This document shows positions 43,191-51,135 of a stretch of 64,000 bases of DNA, piece by piece. Position 1 is the first letter of the stretch. The number at the start of each line of letters is the position of its first letter. Below the pieces are notes generated by a model. That model ran no database searches. It was not told the origin of the DNA and was given only the letters and a program-made list of their open reading frames with translations. Origin of the DNA: Sphingobium sp. (GTDB lineage Bacteria > Pseudomonadota > Alphaproteobacteria > Sphingomonadales > Sphingomonadaceae); the NCBI GenBank assembly GCA_017744605.1, contig JAGIAZ010000006.1:106598-170597 (forward strand). Direction: 5' to 3'. Both the position numbers and the translations under genes were made by a program.

Positions 43191-43973
43191 TCAGTCGGCC
43201 TCGAACGCGATCCGCGCCGCGGCCGCGCCTGACATGATGAAGCCGATCGGCCGCTCGCTCTCCTCTTGAAGATGGCCGATCAGGCTCGCGGTGCGAGCGA
43301 GCAGCGAGATGCCCTTGAGCGCGGCGAGCGGGAAGCCGGCATCGAGCATCACGGCGGGAATCGCGCCATTGACGTTGATCGGCAGCGCCCGGCCGATCGC
43401 CTCGGGCAGCGTGTCGCGGATCGCGTGGAGCATGGCGATATGCTTTCCCGCGACGCCCTTTTCCTGCGCGAGTTCGATGAGCCGCAGCGCGCGTGGGTCG
43501 CCGGCGCTGTGCTGGGGATGGCCGAAGCCGGGCACGGCCTTCTTCTCCGCCCGGAGCGCCTTGATGCCGGCCATGGCCGCGTCATGATCGCTGACGCCTT
43601 GCTCCGCTGCTTGCGCGACGAGCTGCGCATAGAATTTGCCGGCGGTCTCGGCGCTGCCGAGGATCACCGATCCGCAACCGAGCAGCCCCGCTGCGACCGC
43701 CCCTTGCCAGGCCTCGGGGCCCGCCGCGAGCGTCATGCGCCCGGCGACCACGCTCGGCACCAGGCCATGCTCGGCAATGGCGCAAAGCGTCGCATTGGCG
43801 AGGAAGCGCTGCGTCTCGCTGGGCATCTCGCCGGTCACGAGCAGCCAGAAGTAGCTGGTAAAGTCGAGCTTGCCGATGATCTCGCTGCAGAGGTCCAGAC
43901 CGCGCACCGTGACGCTGTCGGCATCCGACGTGCAGATGGAGGTGACGGCGCTGTCCTGCTTGCCGATACGCAT
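43191..43973 (-). CDS. Short citrate-synthase-like protein (citryl-CoA lyase type)
   Basis: 260 residues, about 60 percent of normal citrate synthase length. The N-terminal part has KLDFTSYFWLLVTGEMPS, a family hallmark, then the active-site His region VPGFGHPQHSAGDPRAL near 147-163, and a C-terminal NVNGAIPAVMLDAGF near 204-218. Short members of the family include citryl-CoA lyases and uncharacterised CoA-ester lyases or synthases in catabolic loci. It is divergent from the CaiB/BaiF CoA-transferase gene across 220 bases, so the two may handle one CoA ester. Confidence 0.8.
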   Translation of the reverse strand: MRIGKQDSAVTSICTSDADSVTVRGLDLCSEIIGKLDFTSYFWLLVTGEMPSETQRFLANATLCAIAEHGLVPSVVAGRMTLAAGPEAWQGAVAAGLLGCGSVILGSAETAGKFYAQLVAQAAEQGVSDHDAAMAGIKALRAEKKAVPGFGHPQHSAGDPRALRLIELAQEKGVAGKHIAMLHAIRDTLPEAIGRALPINVNGAIPAVMLDAGFPLAALKGISLLARTASLIGHLQEESERPIGFIMSGAAAARIAFEAD

Positions 43974-44193
43974 CGGGCTCTCCTGTTCCTATGCCCGGTT
44001 CATTAAGCGGCGAAGCGGGCTATTCGCCGTTGATCCGGTGCATCGAAGGCCCTAGCGGTCAAGTCAAGGCCGTCTCCTCCTTTTAACCTCTCCTCTTCGG
44101 GGAGGGGCAGGGGATGGGGGCGTGCCTTTACGCCGCCCGGCCCACTCGACCTAAGGGGAGGGGAAGAGCGCATGAAGGTGAAGGGAGAGAGCT

Positions 44194-45342
44194 TTGGCCA
44201 AGCCGCTTGCAGATGTGACCGTTCTCGAAATGGGCACGTTCATCACGGGACCGGCGGCGGGCATGTTGCTCGCGGATCTGGGCGCGCGCGTCATCAAGGT
44301 CGAGCAGACCGGGCAGGGCGATCCGTTCCGCAGCTTCAAGGGTGAACTCTATTCGCCGCATTTCCAGACCTACAACCGCAACAAGCAGAGCATCGAGCTC
44401 GACACCCGCAACGCCGACGATCTCGCGGTGCTGGACAAGCTCGTCGCCGAAGCCGACGTGTTCATCCAGAACTTCCGCCCCGGCGTCGCCGCGCGCCTCG
44501 GCGTCGACGCGGCCCGTCTGCAGGGCCTTAATCCGCGTCTCATCTATGCCTCGATCTCGGGCTTCGGTGCCGAGGGTCCCGATCGCGACCGTCCCGCTTT
44601 CGACACCGTCGCGCAGGCGGCGAGCGGCTTCCTGCGCCTGCTGGTCAATCCCGCCCATCCCCGTGTCGTCGGCCCCGCCATCGCGGACGCGCTGACCGGC
44701 TTCTATGCCGCCTACGGCATCCTCGCCGCGCTCCACGAGCGGACCAGCACCGGCAAGGGGCGCCTGGTCGAGACCTCGATGTTCGAGTCCATGGCGCACT
44801 TCAATCTCGACGATTTTACCCATTATTTCTCGGAAGGCCTCACCATGGGGCCGTCGAGCCGCCCGCATGTCAGCCAGAGCTACGTGTTCGAATGTCATGA
44901 CGGCAAATGGCTCGCGCTGCACATGTCCTCGCCACCGAAATTCTGGGAAAATCTCGCTGCCGCCGTGGGCCGCCCGGACATGCTCGGCATGCCCCAGTTC
45001 GCGACCCGCGATGCCCGCATTGAGAATTACGAGCATGTCATCGCCTTCCTCGCGCCGATCTTCGCCGAGAGGCCACGCGATGTCTGGTGCGCCGAGCTCC
45101 AGGCGCGCGAAGTGCCGCATTCGCCCGTCCGCACGTCGGCCGAAGTCGCTGAAAGCGCGCAGGCCCGGACGCTCGGCATGATCCTCACTGATCCCAAGGG
45201 GCCCAAGGGTCCGTGGCGCACCGTCCGCTCGCCTGTCAGCTTCGACGGCGAGCGCATGACCGACGTATCGGCGCCGCCGGTGCTCGGTGCCGACAATGAG
45301 GCTATCGTCGCGCCGTTGCGTGGGGGGGCGGGGAATGATTAG
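44194..45342 (+). CDS. CaiB/BaiF family CoA-transferase
   Basis: 382 residues from TTG 44194, preceded by AAGGGAGAG. Class III CoA-transferase features: VTVLEMGTFITGPAAGMLLA at the start, GARVIKVEQTGQGD near 43-56, NKQSIELDTRN near 67, then VFIQNFRPG near 89 and YASISGFGAEGPD near 117. The catalytic Asp should be in the RLVETSMFESM to HFNLDDF region. It transfers CoA to an acid intermediate so that CoA-dependent degradation can proceed. Confidence 0.88.
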   Translation: MAKPLADVTVLEMGTFITGPAAGMLLADLGARVIKVEQTGQGDPFRSFKGELYSPHFQTYNRNKQSIELDTRNADDLAVLDKLVAEADVFIQNFRPGVAARLGVDAARLQGLNPRLIYASISGFGAEGPDRDRPAFDTVAQAASGFLRLLVNPAHPRVVGPAIADALTGFYAAYGILAALHERTSTGKGRLVETSMFESMAHFNLDDFTHYFSEGLTMGPSSRPHVSQSYVFECHDGKWLALHMSSPPKFWENLAAAVGRPDMLGMPQFATRDARIENYEHVIAFLAPIFAERPRDVWCAELQAREVPHSPVRTSAEVAESAQARTLGMILTDPKGPKGPWRTVRSPVSFDGERMTDVSAPPVLGADNEAIVAPLRGGAGND

Positions 45343-45393
45343 GATGACAAGGAACGGGGCAGCGATCCCGCCGAGTCGAGAGGGAGTTTAAGA

Positions 45394-45960
45394 ATGGTAG
45401 CGAACCAGGCCTATCCGGCGAACCGCCTGCATCACACGGCCTATGTGACCAAGGACCTGGAGGCGACGCGCGAATTCTACGAGGATTTCCTCGGCTTCCC
45501 GCTGGCCGCGACCTATTGCGAGATGGACGAGCTGTGGGGCAAGGTGCGCACCTATTGCCACTGCTTCTTCGAGATGGGCGACGGCGGCGCGCTGGCGTTT
45601 TTCCAGTTCGCCACGGAAGAGGACGAGAAGCTCTTCGTTCCGGATTTCCCGCAGACGCCGTTCGTTCACATCGCTCTCGAAGTGAACAAGGCGCAGCAGG
45701 CCGAGATCGAGCGCCGCATCGCCGCGCGGGGCCTCCAGCTGCCGGAGACCTATGTGCTCGAGCATGGCTATTGCCGCTCGGTCTATGTGGTCGACCCCAA
45801 TGGCATGACCGTCGAGTTCACCTGCGACGACAGCAAGGCGCTCGATCCCAAGGTCGACGCCGATCGCCGCGCATCGGCGCATGACGAGCTCAAGCGCTGG
45901 CTCGCCGGAGACTGGCACAACAACAATCCCTATCGCGCCGACGCCAACGCGCACGCCTGA
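45394..45960 (+). CDS. VOC-family (glyoxalase/extradiol dioxygenase fold) protein
   Basis: 188 residues, start ATG 45394. A vicinal-oxygen-chelate domain with metal-ligand candidates His13/His14 (RLHHTAYVTKDLE), His92 (PFVHIALEV) and Glu141 (GMTVEFTCD), the H-H-E pattern of type I extradiol dioxygenases and glyoxalases. A short extension follows (RRASAHDELKRWL). In this setting it may be a ring-cleaving dioxygenase or an isomerase; I cannot choose between them. It lies 51 bases after the CoA-transferase. Confidence 0.82.
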   Translation: MVANQAYPANRLHHTAYVTKDLEATREFYEDFLGFPLAATYCEMDELWGKVRTYCHCFFEMGDGGALAFFQFATEEDEKLFVPDFPQTPFVHIALEVNKAQQAEIERRIAARGLQLPETYVLEHGYCRSVYVVDPNGMTVEFTCDDSKALDPKVDADRRASAHDELKRWLAGDWHNNNPYRADANAHA

Positions 45961-45991
45961 GGCCAAAAGGCCCAGCCAGACCAATATTAAA

Positions 45992-46071
45992 CCGTTCGCC
46001 CTGAGCCTGTCGAAGGGCCGTTCTTCTTCGGGAAAGGAAGGACGAGGCTTCGACAAGCTCGGCCCGAACGG
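45992..46071. repeat. 80-base palindromic intergenic repeat
   Basis: Outer arms CCGTTCG (45992-45998) and CGAACGG (46065-46071), inner arms GAGCCTGTCGAAG (46003-46015) and CTTCGACAAGCTC (46048-46060) with one mismatch. This is the common proteobacterial GTTCG...GAGCxTGTCGAAG dispersed repeat, here in the gap between the VOC gene and the first MetE-like gene. Confidence 0.8.
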
Positions 46072-46092
46072 GTCCAGGAGAGGATCAAGTCC

Positions 46093-47115
46093 ATGCTGCT
46101 GCCCACCTGTCTCGTCGGTTCCTACACCCAGCCGGATTGGCTCATCGACAAGGTGAAGCTCGCAGGCCGCTTCCCGCCGCGCGTGCGGGCGACCGAGCTC
46201 TGGCGCGTGGATGAGCCCTGGCGCGAGCAGGCTTTCGACGATGCGACCGTCCTGGCCATCCGCGATCAGGAGCGGGCGGGCCTGGACATCATCACGGACG
46301 GCGAGATGCGCCGCGAGAGCTATTCGAACCGTTTCGCCACCGCGCTGGAAGGCGTCGATCTCGACAATCCCGGCGTCGCGCTCGATCGTTCCGGCGAGCC
46401 CAATCCCGTGCCGCGCGTCACCGGCAAGATCCGCCGCAAGCACGCGGTCGAGACCCGCGACGTCGAGTTTCTGCGCGCCAATACGGACAAGATGATCAAG
46501 ATCACCGTGCCCGGCCCGTTCACGATGAGCCAGCAGGCGCAGAATGATTTCTATGAGGACGAGGCGGAGATGGCGATTGACTATGCCATTGCCGTCAATG
46601 CCGAGATCAAGGATCTGTTCGCCGCGGGCGCGGACATCGTCCAGATCGACGAGCCCTATATGCAGGCGCGCCCTGAAAAAGCCCGTCAATATGGCCTCGC
46701 TGCCGTCAAGCGCGCGCTGGAAGGCGTCGACGGGCGCACCGCGCTCCACATCTGCTTCGGCTATGCCGCGCTGATCCACGAGCGCCCCGAGGGCTATAAT
46801 TTCCTCCCCGAGCTGGCCGACACCACGCTCGACGACATCAGCGTCGAGACCGCGCAGTCCGACCTCGACTGCTCGATCCTCGCCAGGTTGCCGGGGAAGA
46901 CGATCATTCTCGGCGTGCTCGATCTCTCGACGCACGACATCGAGACGCCCGAGACGGTCGCTGCGCGCATCCGTCGCGCGCTGCCTTATGTCCCTGCGGA
47001 GAAGCTGGTCATTGCGCCCGACTGCGGCCTCAAATATCTGCCGCGCGACGTCGCCTACGGGAAGATGAAGGCCATGGTCGATGGCGCTGCCATCGTCCGC
47101 GCCGAGCTTTCATGA
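46093..47115 (+). CDS. MetE catalytic-domain-like zinc enzyme (first copy)
   Basis: 340 residues, matching only the C-terminal barrel of cobalamin-independent methionine synthase; the folate-binding N-terminal half of full MetE is absent. Zinc ligands are all present: His219 and Cys221 (ALHICFGYA), Glu252 (ISVETAQSD) and Cys311 (IAPDCGLKY). Other family motifs: GLDIITDGEMRRESY near 62-76 and DIVQIDEPYMQ near 182-192. This family includes core-MetE methyltransferases and epoxyalkane:coenzyme M transferases, which activate a thiol on zinc. Given its neighbours, demethylation or thiol transfer in catabolism is more likely than methionine synthesis, but this is inference. Confidence 0.82.
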   Translation: MLLPTCLVGSYTQPDWLIDKVKLAGRFPPRVRATELWRVDEPWREQAFDDATVLAIRDQERAGLDIITDGEMRRESYSNRFATALEGVDLDNPGVALDRSGEPNPVPRVTGKIRRKHAVETRDVEFLRANTDKMIKITVPGPFTMSQQAQNDFYEDEAEMAIDYAIAVNAEIKDLFAAGADIVQIDEPYMQARPEKARQYGLAAVKRALEGVDGRTALHICFGYAALIHERPEGYNFLPELADTTLDDISVETAQSDLDCSILARLPGKTIILGVLDLSTHDIETPETVAARIRRALPYVPAEKLVIAPDCGLKYLPRDVAYGKMKAMVDGAAIVRAELS

Positions 47116-47116
47116 G

Positions 47117-48256
47117 ATGAGCGCCGACCGATTTCTGACGACGCATGTCGGCAGCCTGCCGCGTGCGGCCGATCTCGTCACGATGATGTTCGCCAAGGAA
47201 GACGGCGAGCCGGTGGACGAGGCGGCGCTGGCCGCCCGCATCGGGCAGGCCGTGCGTGAGGTGGTGGCCAAGCAGGCCGAGGCCGGCATCGATATCGTCA
47301 ATGACGGCGAGCAGTCCAAGCCGAGCTACGCGACCTACATCAAGGACCGGCTCAACGGTTTCGGCGGCACCGGCACCAGCTATGTCTTCCAGGACCTGGA
47401 GGACTATCCCGGCTCCAAGCTCGCGACCATGGGTGACGAGGGCCGCAAGCATCGCAAGACGCCGGCCTGCAACGGTCCGATCAGCGTCAAGGACATGGAC
47501 GCGGTCCGTCTCGACGCCATGAATCTCAACGCCGCTCTGGCCGCGCATCCAGGGCGGCAGGCGTTCATGAGCGCGGCCTCGCCGGGCGTCACGGCGCTGT
47601 TCTTCCGCAACGACTATTATGACAGCGACGAGGCCTATCTCTTTGCGCTCGCCGAGGGGCTGCGCCACGAATATGAGGCGATCGCCGCCGCCGGCATCAC
47701 TCTCCAGATCGACTGCCCGGACCTTGCCATGGGGCGTCACACCCAGTTTCGCGAGCTGACGCTGAGCCAGTTCCGCGATCGTATGATGCTCAACATCGAG
47801 GCGCTCAACCGCGCCACGGCGAACATCCCGGAAAAGCAGCTGCGCATGCACATGTGCTGGGGCAACTACCCGGGCCCGCATCATTGCGATGTGCCGTTCA
47901 AGGACATCATCGATCTCGTCTGGCGTGCGCGGCCGCATGCCATCCAGTTCGAGGCGGCCAATCCGCGCCATGCCCATGAGTTCGACATGTTCAAGGAAAT
48001 CGGCCTGCCAGAGGGCAAGGTGCTGATCCCGGGCGTCGTCGAGCCCCAGTCGACCTATATCGAGCATCCCGAGCTGATCGCCCAGCGCATCGGCCGCTAT
48101 GCCGATCTCGTCGGCCGCGACAATGTCCAGGCCGGCGTCGATTGCGGCTTCTCGATCCACGTCGGCACGGCGGGCGTCGATCCGGCGGTGATCTGGGCCA
48201 AGATGAAAGCGTTGGCGGACGGCGCGGCGATCGCCACCCGGAAATATTGGGGGTGA
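47117..48256 (+). CDS. MetE catalytic-domain-like zinc enzyme (second copy)
   Basis: 379 residues from ATG 47117, two bases after the first copy's stop. It starts TTHVGSLPRAADLV, as stand-alone MetE-like proteins do. Zinc ligands are present: His245 and Cys247 (RMHMCWGNY), Glu279 (AIQFEAANP) and Cys343 (AGVDCGFSI). The substrate-site segment reads TLQIDCPDLAMG where MetE and copy 1 have IDEP, so copy 2 has a changed pocket. The two copies are clearly different in sequence and could form a heteromeric enzyme or act on successive substrates. Cotranscribed with the MFS gene 5 bases downstream. Confidence 0.82.
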   Translation: MSADRFLTTHVGSLPRAADLVTMMFAKEDGEPVDEAALAARIGQAVREVVAKQAEAGIDIVNDGEQSKPSYATYIKDRLNGFGGTGTSYVFQDLEDYPGSKLATMGDEGRKHRKTPACNGPISVKDMDAVRLDAMNLNAALAAHPGRQAFMSAASPGVTALFFRNDYYDSDEAYLFALAEGLRHEYEAIAAAGITLQIDCPDLAMGRHTQFRELTLSQFRDRMMLNIEALNRATANIPEKQLRMHMCWGNYPGPHHCDVPFKDIIDLVWRARPHAIQFEAANPRHAHEFDMFKEIGLPEGKVLIPGVVEPQSTYIEHPELIAQRIGRYADLVGRDNVQAGVDCGFSIHVGTAGVDPAVIWAKMKALADGAAIATRKYWG

Positions 48257-48261
48257 CAGCT

Positions 48262-49614
48262 ATGGTGGGAAAGACAGCCGCGACGTTCAGCGAGGCGATG
48301 GCGCGCACGCCGATGCGGATGTTCCAGTGGGTCACCGTCGTCGTCTGCATGCTGGTTCTGGTATGCGACGGCATCGACATGCAGCTGCTCGGCATCGTCG
48401 CACCTCTGGTCATCGCGGATTTCGCGGTCACCAAGGGGACGTTCGGCGTTGCCATGAGTGCGGCTCTGGTTGGCTTTGGTTTCGGCGCCTGGGGTGGCGG
48501 CCGGCTCGGCGACAGCGTGGGCCGGCGCTATGCGCTGGCGCTCGCGGCCCTGATCTTCGCGCTCGCCACGGTCGGCGCGAGCCGGGCCAACGGCGTCTGG
48601 GACATGGCGTTGTGGCGCGTGGTGGGCGGACTCGGCTTCGGCGCGGCCTATTCCAATGCCATAGCCATGGCGAGCGAATGGCTGCCGGAGCGGTTACGGC
48701 CTGTCACGGTCGCCACCTTGTCGGTCGGCACACCGCTCGGCGGCACGGTCGTGGGCTGGCTTGGGCCGACGCTTGCGGCGCATTATAGCTGGCGCGGCGC
48801 TTTCGTCGTGTTCGGCGCGGCGACATTGCTGCTGGTCGTGATCATCCTCATGTCGTTGCGTGACAGCCCGTCCTTCCTGTTGGCCAAAGGCAGGCGTGAC
48901 CAGGCGGCCCGCTCGGCGAAGCTGGTGCTGGGCGAAGAGGTCGCGCTTGAACCCGAGACGCACGATGTCGAAACGAATGCCGGCACAGCGGTCGGCGTGA
49001 TCCATCGCACCAATAGCCGCTTCAACATCGGTGTCGGCGTCGCCTTCGCGGCTTGCGCGCTCTGCGCTTATGGTATTCTCAACTGGTCGACGACCTTTCT
49101 GACGGCGCATGGCTTCACGCTGGCGCAGGCCGGCAATGCCGTTGCCATCGGGGGTGTCACCTCGATGGTCGGATCGGTGCTGGCGGGCATGCTCTCGCGC
49201 TATTTCGGCACCAAACCGGTCATGGCGGTGGTCAGCGCCACTCTGCTGATCAACATGATCGCCCTGTATTTTGTGGTCGAGGCACTGCCAGCCGCCCCCA
49301 CGTCCGAAGAGCGGTGGCTGGTCGTGGCGCTGATCGGCCTGGCCGGTGCGATCTTCAGCGGCGGCATGGCGACCATGTATGTCATCATGACGACCGGCTA
49401 TCCCCAGTCCTGCCGCTCGGCGGGGATCGGCTTCGGCATCTTCATGAGCCGCGTCGGCGCGATTTCGGCGAGCCTCGGCGGCGGTTTCCTGATCGAGCTC
49501 GGTCAGGGCAGCGTCCTGCCGTTCTTCGCGGTCCTGTCGCTCGGCGCGGTGCTGATCTCCGCCGGCGCCTTCATCGTCGACCGTCATGTGCCGGGAACAA
49601 GAAGGTCCGCCTGA
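48262..49614 (+). CDS. MFS transporter, aromatic acid:H+ symporter (AAHS) type
   Basis: 450 residues from ATG 48262; the frame upstream lies within the preceding gene. Twelve membrane helices. Helix 1 ends in CDGIDMQLLGIVAPLVI, close to the DGFD motif of 4-hydroxybenzoate transporters, and the loop 2-3 signature is GGRLGDSVGRRYALA. It closes the plus-strand run CoA-transferase, VOC, MetE-like x2, so the pathway probably starts from an imported aromatic acid. A hairpin terminator candidate follows at 49677. Confidence 0.88.
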   Translation: MVGKTAATFSEAMARTPMRMFQWVTVVVCMLVLVCDGIDMQLLGIVAPLVIADFAVTKGTFGVAMSAALVGFGFGAWGGGRLGDSVGRRYALALAALIFALATVGASRANGVWDMALWRVVGGLGFGAAYSNAIAMASEWLPERLRPVTVATLSVGTPLGGTVVGWLGPTLAAHYSWRGAFVVFGAATLLLVVIILMSLRDSPSFLLAKGRRDQAARSAKLVLGEEVALEPETHDVETNAGTAVGVIHRTNSRFNIGVGVAFAACALCAYGILNWSTTFLTAHGFTLAQAGNAVAIGGVTSMVGSVLAGMLSRYFGTKPVMAVVSATLLINMIALYFVVEALPAAPTSEERWLVVALIGLAGAIFSGGMATMYVIMTTGYPQSCRSAGIGFGIFMSRVGAISASLGGGFLIELGQGSVLPFFAVLSLGAVLISAGAFIVDRHVPGTRRSA

Positions 49615-49676
49615 CGACCTGATTCCGGGGCGCGGTTCTTCGCTGTCCTACACGCGGATTTTCATGACAGGAGTCG

Positions 49677-49705
49677 GCAGCCCTCTTCGCCAGGCAGAGG
49701 GCTGC
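49677..49705 (+). terminator. Hairpin terminator after the MFS gene
   Basis: Perfect 10-base stem GCAGCCCTCT/AGAGGGCTGC with a 9-base loop, followed by ACGCTCTTTCTATCG, about 60 bases after the stop at 49614. Confidence 0.65.
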
Positions 49706-49871
49706 ACGCTCTTTCTATCGTTTGCATCTCCGCAGTCCGCCGCGAGCCCGGCTGCCCCACCGACGGAAACGGGGTCCAGTCGTTCTCGCTGACGGGAGGA
49801 AAGATTTTTCCGTCTATAAGGCGAAACTTTCAGAACCTTCCGGCCCAATCGCGGGACGCCGCCCCGGCCGC

Positions 49872-50324
49872 TCAATAGCCGAAGTCGAAGCAGAAATCCT
49901 TGAGCGCGCGCGCATCGTGCAAGGCATTGTGCGGCGTTTTGCTGTTCGCGGCCGAGCTGAAGCCGGACCCGTTGATCAGTTCCAGCCGCAGGCCGTTGAT
50001 CGCGACCATCTGGCCCGGCCCCGTCACCAGCAGCTGGCAGAAATGAGCGAGATCCTCCGGCCAGTCGGCCACGATCAGCGGATCGCGGTCATGCGCCAGA
50101 TAGGCCTCGATATGCTGGGCCGCATGCTCGCGGCTGAGCTGGTAGTCGAGGCCGGGCGGAACGAACCGCAGATAGGGGATGACATGCTGTTGCACCCAGG
50201 GGTGGATGTTGTCCGGCAGCGGCAAGGTGACGTAGAATTCCTCGTCGCCATCTTCCGGCACGAGCGCGAGGCTGATCAGTTCGCCGCCAAAGCCGTTGAA
50301 CTCGGTATCGAGAAAATATCGCAA
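49872..50324 (-). CDS. DEDD-type 3'-5' exonuclease-like protein
   Basis: 150 residues starting at TTG 50324. Acidic metal-site residues of the RNase H-like/DEDDh fold are visible: DTE at 6-8 (RYFLDTEFNG), Asp in VADWPEDLAHF near 86, and His/Asp in HNALHDARALKDF near 132-144. It may trim RNA or DNA 3' ends; small stand-alone proteins of this type are common in Alphaproteobacteria. Confidence 0.75.
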   Translation of the reverse strand: MRYFLDTEFNGFGGELISLALVPEDGDEEFYVTLPLPDNIHPWVQQHVIPYLRFVPPGLDYQLSREHAAQHIEAYLAHDRDPLIVADWPEDLAHFCQLLVTGPGQMVAINGLRLELINGSGFSSAANSKTPHNALHDARALKDFCFDFGY

Positions 50325-50439
50325 CGTCGGGAGGCTTTCCGTCAGATGGCAGCGCCGGCAGGGCCATCGCCGCTATGCCGATGCCTTCGATCGCCGTAAA
50401 GCCTCCGCCGCACACCGCGCGCAAACAGGACAGACCGTC

Positions 50440-51135
50440 ATGCAGCCACGTATATTCATCGGATCGGCCCAGGTGCCCGGCGGCGCGGAGCTGACGCTCT
50501 ACCAGCGCGGCAAGGATTTCATGATCGTGCTCGACCGTAACGAGCTGATGAGCAGCCGCATGAGCGGGTCGGAAGAGGCGCTTGCAGACATGACGCTCGA
50601 GCGGCTCGGTGGCCGTCAGTCGCCACATTTTCTGATCGGCGGCTATGGCATGGGGTTCACGCTGCGCGCCGCGCTCGCCGCGCTCGACGAACGCGCGCAG
50701 GTGACGGTGGCCGAGCTGGTGCCGGAGATCATCGACTGGGCGCGGGGACCCATGGCCGAATTGGCGGCGGGCTGCCTCGACGATCCGCGCGTGCATCTCG
50801 TCCATGCCGATGTCGCCGATGTGATCGCCGCCGGTCGGGGGCACTATGATGCGATCCTGCTCGACGTGGACAACGGGCCGGACGGGCTGGTGCGGCAGGC
50901 CAACGACCGCCTTTATTCCGCGGAAGGCCTCTCGCAGTCGATCGCCGCGCTCAAGCCGGGCGGTGTGCTGGCGATCTGGTCGGCAGGCCCCGACGCTGCG
51001 TTCACACGCCGGCTCTCGCGGACGGGACTGGCTGTCGATGAGGTCAAGGTGCGGGCCCGCAGCAATGGCAAGGGCCCGCAACATGTCATCTGGTTCGTCC
51101 GAAAAGCGGCAGGATCCCAGCGCGGTTCGAACTAA
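50440..51135 (+). CDS. Spermidine-synthase-like methyltransferase-fold protein
   Basis: 231 residues from ATG 50440. Class I methyltransferase core: LIGGYGMGFTLRAALA near 66-81, VTVAELVPEIIDWARG near 88-103, HADVADVI, then YDAILLDVDNGPDGLV. No clear polyamine-synthase gatekeeper is seen, so the true reaction is uncertain. Its stop overlaps the stop of the convergent molybdenum hydroxylase gene (CTAA), leaving no terminator between them. Confidence 0.75.
   Translation: MQPRIFIGSAQVPGGAELTLYQRGKDFMIVLDRNELMSSRMSGSEEALADMTLERLGGRQSPHFLIGGYGMGFTLRAALAALDERAQVTVAELVPEIIDWARGPMAELAAGCLDDPRVHLVHADVADVIAAGRGHYDAILLDVDNGPDGLVRQANDRLYSAEGLSQSIAALKPGGVLAIWSAGPDAAFTRRLSRTGLAVDEVKVRARSNGKGPQHVIWFVRKAAGSQRGSN

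Noticed and set aside
43974..44193. CT/GA-rich hairpins near 44080-44170 as a specific regulatory element
   Set aside because: CCTCTCC...GGGGAGGGG-type sequence is low-complexity and common; the spacing and arms were too imperfect to claim an operator or terminator.
45388..46935. 515-codon minus-strand frame across the VOC and MetE-like genes
   Set aside because: Antisense shadow; charged, repetitive sequence without motifs, while the plus strand carries complete families.
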